Part shown: piece after piece, positions 45,955 through 55,200 of the stretch | Numbering within the stretch: position 1 is the stretch's first letter | Layout: every line of letters begins with the position of its first letter | Origin: an uncultured Eggerthella sp. | Lineage (GTDB): Bacteria; Actinomycetota; Coriobacteriia; Coriobacteriales; Eggerthellaceae | DNA: 64,000 nt | NCBI GenBank assembly: GCA_900542065.1 | Contig: UQLU01000007.1 | Coordinates: 1 to 64,000 of the forward strand | Direction: 5' to 3' | Made by a program: the position numbers and the translations under genes | The notes under the pieces: generated by a model | The model's database searches: none | Told to the model about the DNA's origin: nothing | What the model saw: only the letters and a program-made list of their open reading frames with translations

Positions 45955-47112
45955 TTACACCAGTGCCTTAATGCGATCAAGCGCTTCAAGCAGGCGATCA
46001 TCGGGCGTGGTAAGCGAAATACGAATGTATCCTTCACCTTGTGGACCATAGCCATTGCCTGGAGTAACAACAACATGCGCTTGTTCAAGAAGCTTAGTTG
46101 CAAACGATTCGGATGTTTCTCCTTCGGGTACCTTTGCCCATACATAGATGGTGGCTTTAGGATATTCGCATTCAACACCAATACGGCGCAGGGCATCAAC
46201 AATAAGATCGCGACGCTTTTGATAGAGTGCGCACATTTCTTCGACGCAGGTTTGGTCTTCCGTGAGTGCCACAATGGCGGCATCCTGAATTGCGGTGAAT
46301 TGACCAGAATCAAGATTGTTCTTAACCGTGCCTAGTGCCTCAATAGCCTGGGGATTACCGCAAGCAAAGCCAATGCGCCAACCAGTCATGTTGTAAGACT
46401 TGCTTAAGCTGAAGAATTCGATGCAGCAATCCATGGCGCCAGGGCGCTCCAGAATAGAAGGCGCACGATATCCGTCATAGCAGATGTCGCAGTAAGCATT
46501 GTCGTGAGCAAGCAAGATGTCATGTTCACGGCAGAATGCTATGGCGCGATCGAAGTATTCTTCTGTTGCGCAGGCGCCCGTTGGGTTGTTGGGGTAGCCA
46601 AGAAACATGATCTTTGTGCGTTCGAGTACTTCAGCAGGAATGTTTTCGAAATCCGCCAAGAAGCCATTTTCTTTGTTCATAGGCATAAAGTAGGTGTTTG
46701 CGCTTTGGAGTGTGGCGCCACCAGAATAAACGGGGTAACCAATTGCGGGTGCAAGCACATAATCGCCAGGGTTAACAAAGGCGGTATGCAGATGAGCAAT
46801 GCCTTCCTTACTGCCAATAAGGGCAAGAACTTCCGTCGCAGGATCAAGGGTGACTCCGAATCTGCGCTGCATATAGGTTGCGCAAGCCTGTCGATATTCG
46901 ATTGAGCCTGCGTAATCAGGGTATTGGTGGTTTGCGGGCTTGCGAATTGCTTGCGCCATTGCATCAACGATATGCTCTGGCGTTGGCATATCGGGATCTC
47001 CAATGCCAAGGGAAATTACATCGATGCCTTGTTCGGCAAGAGCCGCTTTCTTTGCATCAATCTGAGCGAACAAATACGGGGAAAGATGATTAAGGCATTC
47101 AGCAGTTTGCAT
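45955..47112 (-). CDS. dapL: LL-diaminopimelate aminotransferase-like class I aminotransferase
   Basis: The 385-residue PLP enzyme has the fold-type I layout: ISLGIGDPDMPTPEHIV at the start, YPNNPTGA, NAYCDICYDGY and the Schiff-base lysine in FFSLSKSYNMTGWRIGF, with the C-terminal arginine in GYIRISL. It resembles the DapL group that converts tetrahydrodipicolinate directly to LL-diaminopimelate. Placement next to dapF strongly supports that, since DapF uses the product. Other class I aminotransferases cannot be excluded by sequence alone. ATG at 47112 has a modest AAGAAG upstream; an in-frame start at 47166 lacks one. Confidence 0.82.
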   Translation of the reverse strand: MQTAECLNHLSPYLFAQIDAKKAALAEQGIDVISLGIGDPDMPTPEHIVDAMAQAIRKPANHQYPDYAGSIEYRQACATYMQRRFGVTLDPATEVLALIGSKEGIAHLHTAFVNPGDYVLAPAIGYPVYSGGATLQSANTYFMPMNKENGFLADFENIPAEVLERTKIMFLGYPNNPTGACATEEYFDRAIAFCREHDILLAHDNAYCDICYDGYRAPSILERPGAMDCCIEFFSLSKSYNMTGWRIGFACGNPQAIEALGTVKNNLDSGQFTAIQDAAIVALTEDQTCVEEMCALYQKRRDLIVDALRRIGVECEYPKATIYVWAKVPEGETSESFATKLLEQAHVVVTPGNGYGPQGEGYIRISLTTPDDRLLEALDRIKALV

Positions 47113-47199
47113 GGATAACTTCTTTCTCGAAGGGTGGATATCGTAAAGAAAAGGTGCAGCGCGCAAGTAGCGTGCTGCGAGTTGGGGTGGGGTTGGCGG

Positions 47200-48195
47200 T
47201 TAAGGCTTTACGCTTATGGTTGTATTCGCCGCGCTCGTTCTCTCTGCGTTTATATGAACCGTCCCGCTGAAGGACTCTTGTGCGGGTCCTGTCATAATGA
47301 CATGCTGGTTGCGAAGCGTAATATGAAGCGTGCCGCCCAGTAAAAGCAGATCTGCTTCTTCATCGGTTTTATCAAGTAGATGTGCTGCAACTTGGGTAGC
47401 GCATGCGCCGGTACCGCAGGCGTGGGTTTCTCCGCAGCCGCGTTCAAAGACGCGCATTTCTATGGTGTTGCGATTGATAACATAGGCAAACTCAACATTG
47501 GTTTTTTCGGGAAAGGCTTCGTGGGACTCAAAAAAAGCACCGATGCGATCAACGTTGAGGGTAGTAAGGTGGCGCTCATTCGTTGTTTGGTTTTGGGTGC
47601 TATTCGTAAAGCACTCAGCAGGTAGGGCAGCCAGCTTTGCTTCGTCTAAAAAGCAAACAGCATGGGGGTTTCCCATGCTTACACAGGTAAAGGCGAAGGG
47701 TCCCCAAGGGGAATCAAGTTCAACTTCGCGTACGTATTCAACACCTTCTGAATCGGTAGCGTTAGCGCTCAGCGCTGTGGGGACACGAGAAGGTTCAAGG
47801 ATTGGACTGCCCATGTCCACCGTCGCTAACGTAAGTTGGTTTGCGCTATCAACTTCAAACGAAATTGGTTTTGGTCCAGCTAGGGTGTCGGCAACAAAGT
47901 TTCCTGCAGTGGGATTAACGTAGCTGTGGTCTACTAAAAACTTCGCGAAGCAACGCACGCCATTGCCGCACATTTGGGCAAGTATACCATCAGCGTTGAT
48001 GTAGTGCATATAGCCGCTGCATTCAGGTCGTGGGGAGGGCTTAACAACAATAACGCCGTCAGCACCGATTCCGGTGTGACGATCGCAAAGGTCGGCTACA
48101 ACTTGTGCTGAGAGCTCAAGGTTTTCTGTCATAGCGTCAAAAAATATGAAGTCATTTCCTAGACCGTGCAACTTCCAAAATGATCGAAGCGGCAA
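47200..48195 (-). CDS. dapF: Diaminopimelate epimerase
   Basis: DapF converts LL- to meso-diaminopimelate for peptidoglycan and lysine. The two catalytic cysteines of the pseudo-symmetric fold lie in AQMCGNGVRCFAKF and CGETHACGTGACAT. The N-terminal motif KLHGLGNDFIFFD and the mid-protein SMGNPHAVCF are also typical. It is longer than usual (331 against about 280) because of inserts around residue 145-160 and a C-terminal extension. The best start is TTG at 48195, eight bases after AGAAAGG; another TTG at 48231 is possible. dapL follows 87 bp downstream. Confidence 0.92.
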   Translation of the reverse strand: MPLRSFWKLHGLGNDFIFFDAMTENLELSAQVVADLCDRHTGIGADGVIVVKPSPRPECSGYMHYINADGILAQMCGNGVRCFAKFLVDHSYVNPTAGNFVADTLAGPKPISFEVDSANQLTLATVDMGSPILEPSRVPTALSANATDSEGVEYVREVELDSPWGPFAFTCVSMGNPHAVCFLDEAKLAALPAECFTNSTQNQTTNERHLTTLNVDRIGAFFESHEAFPEKTNVEFAYVINRNTIEMRVFERGCGETHACGTGACATQVAAHLLDKTDEEADLLLLGGTLHITLRNQHVIMTGPAQESFSGTVHINAERTSAANTTISVKP

Positions 48196-48493
48196 TGTGG
48201 TACCTTTCTCTTGAAAATGATCTGAGTACAAATCGTGTTATTTATTCTTTTCCATAAACAAAAAGATGAACGCGATCTAGACTAGATGACCACGATCAAA
48301 TTTCTGTAATGCTTCTTGCAGGGCGAAGGAACCAACCGTGTTGAGTTGAGTGTTTAGCCGAGGAGCTAGATATCCGCGTGTATGCCATGTTTACGTGGAT
48401 AGTTACCGTGTGGTGGATGCCTACGGTAGAGTGCATATACCGCGAATGGGTTGGTCCTTGCCCTGCATATCGCAAAACCCTTACAAGCTGGTT
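48196..48493. other. Non-coding gap between glnN and dapF
   Basis: No convincing gene, terminator or riboswitch seen. A 77-codon rightward frame (48350-48583) runs into the 3' end of the glutamine synthetase gene and has no ribosome site. Confidence 0.5.
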
Positions 48494-50656
48494 TTATACA
48501 TAGAACAGCATGTTGTTGTAGCTTGGTACGGGCCAGTGCGAACGGTCAGTGATGGTCTCGGTGTAGTCGACCACCTCGCGTAATTGATCCATGATAGGAA
48601 TAACGCTGTGAGCGTAATAGTTGGCACGCTCTTGCAGGTTTTCGGTTTCTTGTGCTTTCTTGCCAGCAGCGTCAAGTTCTTCGACGAGGGTGTAAATCTT
48701 TTCGATGCTATCAAGCAAGTTTGCAAGTATGGTTTCCTGGGCAGTTGTTTTGCTTTCGGGAGCCATTTCGCGATAACGCTTTAAGCTTTCTGCGATTTCA
48801 GAAGCGTAGTCGTTGATTGCAGGCAAGAAGGTGCGACGAGTCATGCGGCGCATAACGCGTGCTTCAATATTGATAAGCTTGCAATAGCGCTCCAACTTGC
48901 ATTCGTAACGGCTTGCAATTTCGCTTTCAGTAAGCACGCCCATTTCGCCAAAGAGTTCAATGGATTTATCGGCAATGTAGGCAGGCAGGGCATCTGCGGT
49001 GGTGCGATTATTGGCAAGTCCGCGACGCTGTGCCTCAATTGGCCATTCTTCTGAATAACCATTGCCATTAAAGATGATGCGCTGGTGATCCGTCAGGGTC
49101 TCTTTAATGTAGGCAGCAGCTGCAGCGCGAGGATCTGCGGCACCTTCAAGCTTGTCAGCGCATTTCTTAAGGCTCTTTGCCACTGCGGTATTTAAGATCA
49201 TATTGCAGTCAGCAAGGTTGTTGTGTGATCCAGGCATACGGAATTCAAACTTGTTGCCGGTAAAGGCAAAAGGACTGGTGCGATTGCGGTCGGTGTTGTC
49301 CTTTGCGAAACGAGGAAGAGACTGAACGCCCAAATCGATCTTGGTTTTGCTCTGGCCGATGTATTCTTCGCTCTTAATAATGGCATCAACAATGGCACCC
49401 AATTCATCACCAAGGAAGATGGAGATAATTGCTGGAGGTGCTTCGTTTGCGCCAAGGCGATGGTCGTTACCTGCTGTTGCAACTGACATACGCAAGAGCT
49501 CTTGATAATCATCAACCGCTTCGATAATTGAAGCAAGGAAGATAAGGAATCGCAGGTTATCGGTAGGATTATCGCCTGGATCAAGCAGGTTCTTTTCGTC
49601 AGCGGAAATAGACCAGTTGTTGTGCTTACCAGATCCATTTACGCCATCGAAGGGCTTTTCATGAAGAAGGCATACCAGACCAAAACGGCTTGCGAGCATG
49701 GTCATTTTTTCCATAGTAAGCAAGTTCTGATCGATTGCCTGATTAGCGTTGGTAAAGATAGGAGCAATTTCGTGCTGCGCGGGTGCAACCTCGTTGTGCT
49801 TGGTGCGAACAGGAATACCCAGCTTCCAGAGCTCATCGTCGAGTGCCTTAAGGAAGTTGTTTACCGTAGGACGAATTGCACCAAAGTAGTGCTCTTCAAG
49901 TTCTTGACCCTTACATGGTGAATGACCAAAAAGAGTACGTCCCGTTAACACCAAATCTTCGCGACGTTCGTATTCTTCTTTAGGAATAAGGAAGAATTCC
50001 TGTTCGGCTCCAACAGTGGTGGTAACGCGATGGGGATGTTCGTCGAAGAGCGCCAAGACACGCTTTGCCTGATCTTCGATAGCACCCATGGATCGCAAAA
50101 GAGGGGTTTTCTTATCAAGAGCTTCGCCGGTGTAGGAACAGAACGCAGTAGGGATGCAGAGCACTTCATCCTTAATGAAAGCATGACTCGTTGGATCCCA
50201 TGCGGTATAGCCACGTGCTTCAAAGGTGGCGCGCAGGCCGCCATTAGGGAAGCTGGAGGCATCAGGTTCGCCCTGAATAAGTTCCTTGCCTGAAAACGTC
50301 ATAATAACGTTGCCATCAGACTGAGGGTTGATGAAAGAATCGTGCTTTTCGCTGGTAACACCAGAAAGGGGCTGGAACCAGTGGGTGAAATGCGTTGCAC
50401 CATTTTCGATAGCCCATTCTTTCATAGCATGAGCAACGATATTAGCGACATCAAGATTAAGAGGTTCGCCGTCGTTGATGGTGCGCATAAGCTCTTTAAA
50501 GGTTGGCTTGGGTAAGCGTTCCTTCATTACGCGTTCATCGAAAACCATAGCGCCATAGATTTCGGAAACATTTGTAGGCGTAGGGGTGTTTGCTTGTCTG
50601 TTTGAACCAGCTGCATTCACGGGTGCGCTCGCTGTGGTTGCTGTCGCGTTAGTCAT
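48494..50656 (-). CDS. glnN: Glutamine synthetase type III
   Basis: The 720-residue length and the motifs FTHWFQPLSG, SFPNGGLRATFEARGYTAWD, EVAPAQHEIAPIF and NGSGKHNNWS identify the GSIII (GlnN) class common in anaerobes, not the 450-residue GSI. It makes glutamine from glutamate and ammonia in the cytoplasm as a large double-ring oligomer. The first 28 residues are a Thr/Ala/Asn-rich extension before VSEIYGAMVF. ATG at 50656 has AAGGAG upstream. The gene lies directly downstream of gltB-gltD on the same strand, so the GS/GOGAT cycle is encoded as a unit. Confidence 0.96.
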   Translation of the reverse strand: MTNATATTASAPVNAAGSNRQANTPTPTNVSEIYGAMVFDERVMKERLPKPTFKELMRTINDGEPLNLDVANIVAHAMKEWAIENGATHFTHWFQPLSGVTSEKHDSFINPQSDGNVIMTFSGKELIQGEPDASSFPNGGLRATFEARGYTAWDPTSHAFIKDEVLCIPTAFCSYTGEALDKKTPLLRSMGAIEDQAKRVLALFDEHPHRVTTTVGAEQEFFLIPKEEYERREDLVLTGRTLFGHSPCKGQELEEHYFGAIRPTVNNFLKALDDELWKLGIPVRTKHNEVAPAQHEIAPIFTNANQAIDQNLLTMEKMTMLASRFGLVCLLHEKPFDGVNGSGKHNNWSISADEKNLLDPGDNPTDNLRFLIFLASIIEAVDDYQELLRMSVATAGNDHRLGANEAPPAIISIFLGDELGAIVDAIIKSEEYIGQSKTKIDLGVQSLPRFAKDNTDRNRTSPFAFTGNKFEFRMPGSHNNLADCNMILNTAVAKSLKKCADKLEGAADPRAAAAAYIKETLTDHQRIIFNGNGYSEEWPIEAQRRGLANNRTTADALPAYIADKSIELFGEMGVLTESEIASRYECKLERYCKLINIEARVMRRMTRRTFLPAINDYASEIAESLKRYREMAPESKTTAQETILANLLDSIEKIYTLVEELDAAGKKAQETENLQERANYYAHSVIPIMDQLREVVDYTETITDRSHWPVPSYNNMLFYV

Positions 50657-50814
50657 GAGAACTCCTTCACTGTGGATGCTCGCGAACTTTAAACCAGTTG
50701 TTTAAACGGTTTCTACTTACTAGTCATCAGCCTAAATTCCAAATGTTTCAGACATGATTCAGAACGGTTAATACTCCCGCAACAATCAGCAACATTTAGT
50801 CTAATTTGTGCTGA

Positions 50815-52293
50815 TTAATGCGCATTTTTGTAGGCGGCAATAAGCTCTTTTGTACACGCAAGGCCATCGGCAATAGCGTTAACGACAAGCGTCGAGCCAA
50901 GATTTGCATCTCCTGCAACAAAAACGGCGGGACGGTTCGTTTCTTTTTGTGCTACGCGTACACAATGAGGGCTTAGTGTTTCACTGTCCGTGGGTAGGGC
51001 GTCAAATGCTTTAGCATCAGTGGGCAAAGCGCCAAACGCTTCAAAAACAGAGGTGTCGCTGCCAGTAAAGCCCTTTGCTATTAAGACCAGTTGAGCGGGA
51101 ATGCTGTTTTCGGTTCCTTCGACCAAATGGCGACCGCCTTCGTAGGAAAGCGCTTGGGTGTGGACTGCTTCGACATGACCATTTCCGCTAAAGGCAATGG
51201 TGTCGGTAGAGAAGATGCGTGGGTCTTGCCCGAAGAGTTCGCTTGCTTCTCGCTGACCGTATCCTTGCGTAAAGACGTTGCGCTCAGCGGGCCAAATCTC
51301 TTGCGTGTTGCAGGTATCAGGTGCTTTTTTGGCGCGAATAACCTGAGTGACGCTTTTCGCACCTTGGCGCAGGGCACTTGCAACGCAGTCGTTTCCCGTG
51401 TCGCCGCCGCCAATAACTACCACGTCTTTGTCTTTGGCAGTGATTGAACAGGTGCGCTCATCAAGGTGGGCGCTGGTTATTTCAGTAAGGTATTCAAGTG
51501 CAAAATGAATACCTTCAAGTTCGCGTCCTTCAAGCTTGACATCGCGGGGTACCCGAGAGCCAATGGCAAGTACGATGGCATCGGATGCCTGTGTAATTTC
51601 TTCGGCATGTTCGCTGGCATCGGTGTTGCAGAAGAACTGAATTCCGCTTTGTTTCATAAGGTTGATACGACGATCGATAACCCACTTGGGCAATTTCATA
51701 TTGGGGATGCCATACATAAGCAACCCACCTGGGCGATCGGCCTTTTCGTATACGTTTACTCGCCATCCGCAACGTGCCATTTCCCAGGCAACGGTTAAGC
51801 CTGCAGGGCCTGACCCAATAACGCTTACAAGGGGTGCGTCATCGGATGGTTGATCAAGTGGGTCGATTCCTTGTGCCCAGGCAAAATCCGAAAGGGCGCG
51901 TTCGTTGTCGTTAATGGTGACTGGCTTTTTGTGAAGACCCAGATTGCAGGCAACTTCGCATGGTGCAGGGCAAACACGCCCCGTGAATTCGGGGAAGGGA
52001 TTGGTAAGCGATACGCGCTTTGCTGCTTCCTCGAAACGATGGCGATAGAGCAAATCGTTTGTTTCGGGAATAAGGTTGTGCAATGGGCAACCAACGGCAT
52101 GCTTTGAACCGCCAAGCGCAACGCCGCTTTGACAGAAGGCGACACCGCAGTTCATGCAACGACTTGCTTGTTCGCACTGCTCATCAAGGCTAAGGGGTAG
52201 TGCGAAATCGTCGAAATCTTGTATTGATTCATTGGCAGGCCGAATGGCGTGATCGACACGATCAACCTGCAAAAATGCTCCAATTCGTCCCAT
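50815..52293 (-). CDS. gltD: Glutamate synthase small subunit
   Basis: The 492-residue flavoprotein passes electrons from NAD(P)H to GltB. N-terminal cysteines for [4Fe-4S] clusters are seen in CMNCGVAFCQSG and CPAPCEVACNLGL. Two Rossmann folds follow, with GSGPAGLTVAWEMAR (FAD, near residue 155) and VVIGGGDTGNDCVASALRQG (NAD(P)H, near 293). The C-terminal GDANLGSTLVVNAIADG closes the FAD domain. A small insertion encoded by two copies of a 30-bp repeat (GALPTDAKAF / DALPTDSETL, DNA 50985-51045) sits before the C-terminal FAD motif. It begins two bases after the gltB stop. Confidence 0.95.
   Translation of the reverse strand: MGRIGAFLQVDRVDHAIRPANESIQDFDDFALPLSLDEQCEQASRCMNCGVAFCQSGVALGGSKHAVGCPLHNLIPETNDLLYRHRFEEAAKRVSLTNPFPEFTGRVCPAPCEVACNLGLHKKPVTINDNERALSDFAWAQGIDPLDQPSDDAPLVSVIGSGPAGLTVAWEMARCGWRVNVYEKADRPGGLLMYGIPNMKLPKWVIDRRINLMKQSGIQFFCNTDASEHAEEITQASDAIVLAIGSRVPRDVKLEGRELEGIHFALEYLTEITSAHLDERTCSITAKDKDVVVIGGGDTGNDCVASALRQGAKSVTQVIRAKKAPDTCNTQEIWPAERNVFTQGYGQREASELFGQDPRIFSTDTIAFSGNGHVEAVHTQALSYEGGRHLVEGTENSIPAQLVLIAKGFTGSDTSVFEAFGALPTDAKAFDALPTDSETLSPHCVRVAQKETNRPAVFVAGDANLGSTLVVNAIADGLACTKELIAAYKNAH
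50985..51045 (-). repeat. In-frame 30-bp duplication in gltD
   Basis: Two adjacent 30-bp units encode GALPTDAKAF and DALPTDSETL. The DNA copies share the GTGGGYARRGCG and AAAYGCTT cores on the plus strand. Confidence 0.6.
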
Positions 52294-52295
52294 CG

Positions 52296-55200
52296 TTATG
52301 CTCCCATTCTCGTTGCTTCAAAAGCAAGTTCTTCGGCTTCTTGGCGTTCGTGACCTTGTGCTTCAAATTCGGTAATTAAGTCGAGCATCTTTGCGTATTC
52401 GACAGGGATTACCTTGGTAAAGTGCACTGCGATGTCTTCAAATTGATAGAGCATCTTTGCACCAAGGGGACTTGCGGTTGCTTGGACGTGTTCTTCAAGC
52501 AGTCTCCGAATCGTGGCAAGTTCCTGGGTGGTGGGCGCTACCAGTTCTACCAACTCAAGATTGCAACGGCGCTTGAGCGTTTTTGTTTCATCGTAGACAT
52601 ACGCTATGCCGCCGCTCATGCCTGCTGCGAAGTTTTGCCCAACTTCGCCCAAAACAAGCACCGTGCCGCCTGTCATGTATTCGCAGCCGTTTTCGCCAAC
52701 GCCTTCAACAACCAGTTCGGCACCAGAATTGCGAACCGCAAAACGCTGACCTGCCAATCCATTGACGTAGCCCTTGCCTTCGGTGGCGCCATAGAAGGCA
52801 ACATTACCTACGAGGATGTTTTCCTCGGGGCGATAGGTTGCGTTTGTTGGCGGAGTAATAGCAAGCTTTCCGCCTGAGAGGCCTTTGCCGAAGTAGTCGT
52901 TGGTGTCACCTGTGATCGAAAGCGTTATGCCATGAGGTAAAAACGCTCCAAAGCTCATGCCGCCAGAACCTGTGCAGTTAATGGTGATGGTGTCTTCGGG
53001 AATACCTTCAGGGTGAGATGCGGTAACAACTGAGCCAAGCATGGTACCAACGCAGCGGTTGATGTTAGCGATGTCTGCATGGAAGGTAATTGGCTCAAGA
53101 TGTTGGCGGGCTTGTTCGGTGTAGGGAACAAACAAGGTGGCATCAAGTGTTTGCGGAAGGGTATTGGGCGCTTGGGCTTCTGGTAAGTAGTGAGGGCAGT
53201 GTGCAACAGGAATCGCACGACCGAATTCAACTTCAGGCTTTACCAGAAGAGGAGCAAGATCCATAAGGTTTGCCTTCCAACTGCGCGCATTATTCGTTTG
53301 ACGCAGGCATTCTACCTGTCCGACCATTTCATCAATGGTGGCAAAACCAAGGGTTGCCATGATGGTGCGAAGCTGTTCGGCGACCATCATCATGAAGTTC
53401 ACCACGTATTCAGGCTTTCCGCAGAAGCAGGAACGCAAGCTGCGGTTTTGCGTTGCAATACCCACAGGGCAGGTATCTTGCTGGCAGTCACGCTGCATAA
53501 GGCATCCCATAGCAATGAGGGGCATTGTTGCGAATCCGAATTCTTCGGCGCCCAGCAAACACGCTATGGCAACGTCGCGACCATCCATAAGCTTGCCGTC
53601 AGCTTCAAGAACGACACGAGAACGCAAGCCGTTTTGAAGTAAGGTTTGCTGTGTTTCGGCCAAGCCCATTTCAAGGGGTAGGCCTGCATGATGGATAGAA
53701 TCGCGTGGTGCTGCGCCCGTGCCGCCATTAGATCCAGAGATAAGAATCTTATTGGCGCCACCTTTTGCAACGCCAGTTGCAATGGTGCCAACACCTGTTT
53801 CGGAAACAAGTTTTACCGAAACGCGGGCGTGGGGATTAGCGTTTTTAAGGTCGAAAATAAGTTCCGCCAAGTCTTCAATCGAATAAATATCGTGATGGGG
53901 AGGAGGAGAAATAAGGCCGATACCAGGCGTTGAGCGACGAGTGCGTGCAATCCAGGGCCATACTTTGCTGCTGGGCAAGTGGCCACCTTCGCCTGGCTTA
54001 GCTCCTTGGGCAAGCTTAATTTGCAGCTCTTTAGCGCTCATCAGATAGCGGCTTGTTACGCCGAATCTGCCTGAAGCAATCTGCTTGATGGCGCTGCATT
54101 TGCTATCACCATTAGGAAGTGGGGTTTCGCGTGCGGGGTTTTCGCCACCTTCGCCAGAATTCGAGCGACCACCTAAGCGATTCATAGCAATGGCAAGGCA
54201 TTCATGCGCTTCTTTTGAAATGGAGCCGTAGCTCATAGCGCCTGTATTGAATCGCTTTACGATTTCGGAAGCTGGTTCAACCGCTTCAAGCGGAATAGAC
54301 GGGCGCGTGGGAACAAATTCCAGTAAGTCGCGCAGTACGATGGTGCGGCCTGCTTGGTGAACTGCTTTGCTGTATTCGTCGAAGAGTGTGGCATCGTTGG
54401 TGCGCACGGCGCGCTGCAAAAGCGAAATAACTTCTGGTGTAATCAAGTGCTCTTCGCCTCGCGGACGCCAGGTAGTAATGCCAGAACTTGGCAGCTGATC
54501 AGGGGCAGGAGAGTGCATCTGGTCAAGCGATTCAGCGTAGTGCAGATCGCATTCGTGCTGAAGATCGTCAATTGAAAGGCCTCCGATACGACTTACCGTG
54601 CCCGTAAAGTGGGTGTTGACGAACTCTTCGGATAGGCCAACTGCTTCAAAAATCTGTGCCGCATGATAGCCCTGCATGGTGGAGATGCCCATCTTAGACA
54701 TGATGGAAACGATTCCCGAAAGAATTGCTTTGTTGTAGTTTGCGATGGCTTCTTCGGCGCTGATAGAAATAACAGAGCGGTCAGCAAGAGAAGCAATAGT
54801 GTCGTGAGCAAGGTAGGGGCAGATGCCTGATGCGGAATACCCAACAAGCGTTGCAAAATCGTGCGCGGTAATAGCATCGCCGCATTCAATAATCAGGTCG
54901 GCTTGGGTGCGCAGTCCGCAACGAAGCAGATGGTTATGAATGCTCGAAACCGCAAGAAGGGAGGGAATAGGTATTTCGCCTTCAGATACACGATCAGAAA
55001 TTGCAAGAACACTTACGCCTGCGCGGATGGCCTGTTCTGCCTGTTCGCACAGCGTGTTGAGCGCATCGCGAAGAGCATGGGGGTCAGTATCTGCTGCGGT
55101 TTTACCTGCGGGATATGAAGCGTAGAGCTTGGTACCCTTGAAGCCTTTCCTATCGATTTCTGCAAGCGTATTGAATTCGTCCTGCGTAAGGATGGGGCTA

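Noticed and set aside
48320..48345. Glutamine-riboswitch-like string GGGCGAAGGAACC near glnN
   Set aside because: It lies on the strand opposite to the glutamine synthetase gene and downstream of it, and the other conserved parts of the motif are missing.
48350..48583. 77-codon rightward frame between dapF and glnN
   Set aside because: GTG start without ribosome site, overlapping the glnN 3' end; no family resemblance.
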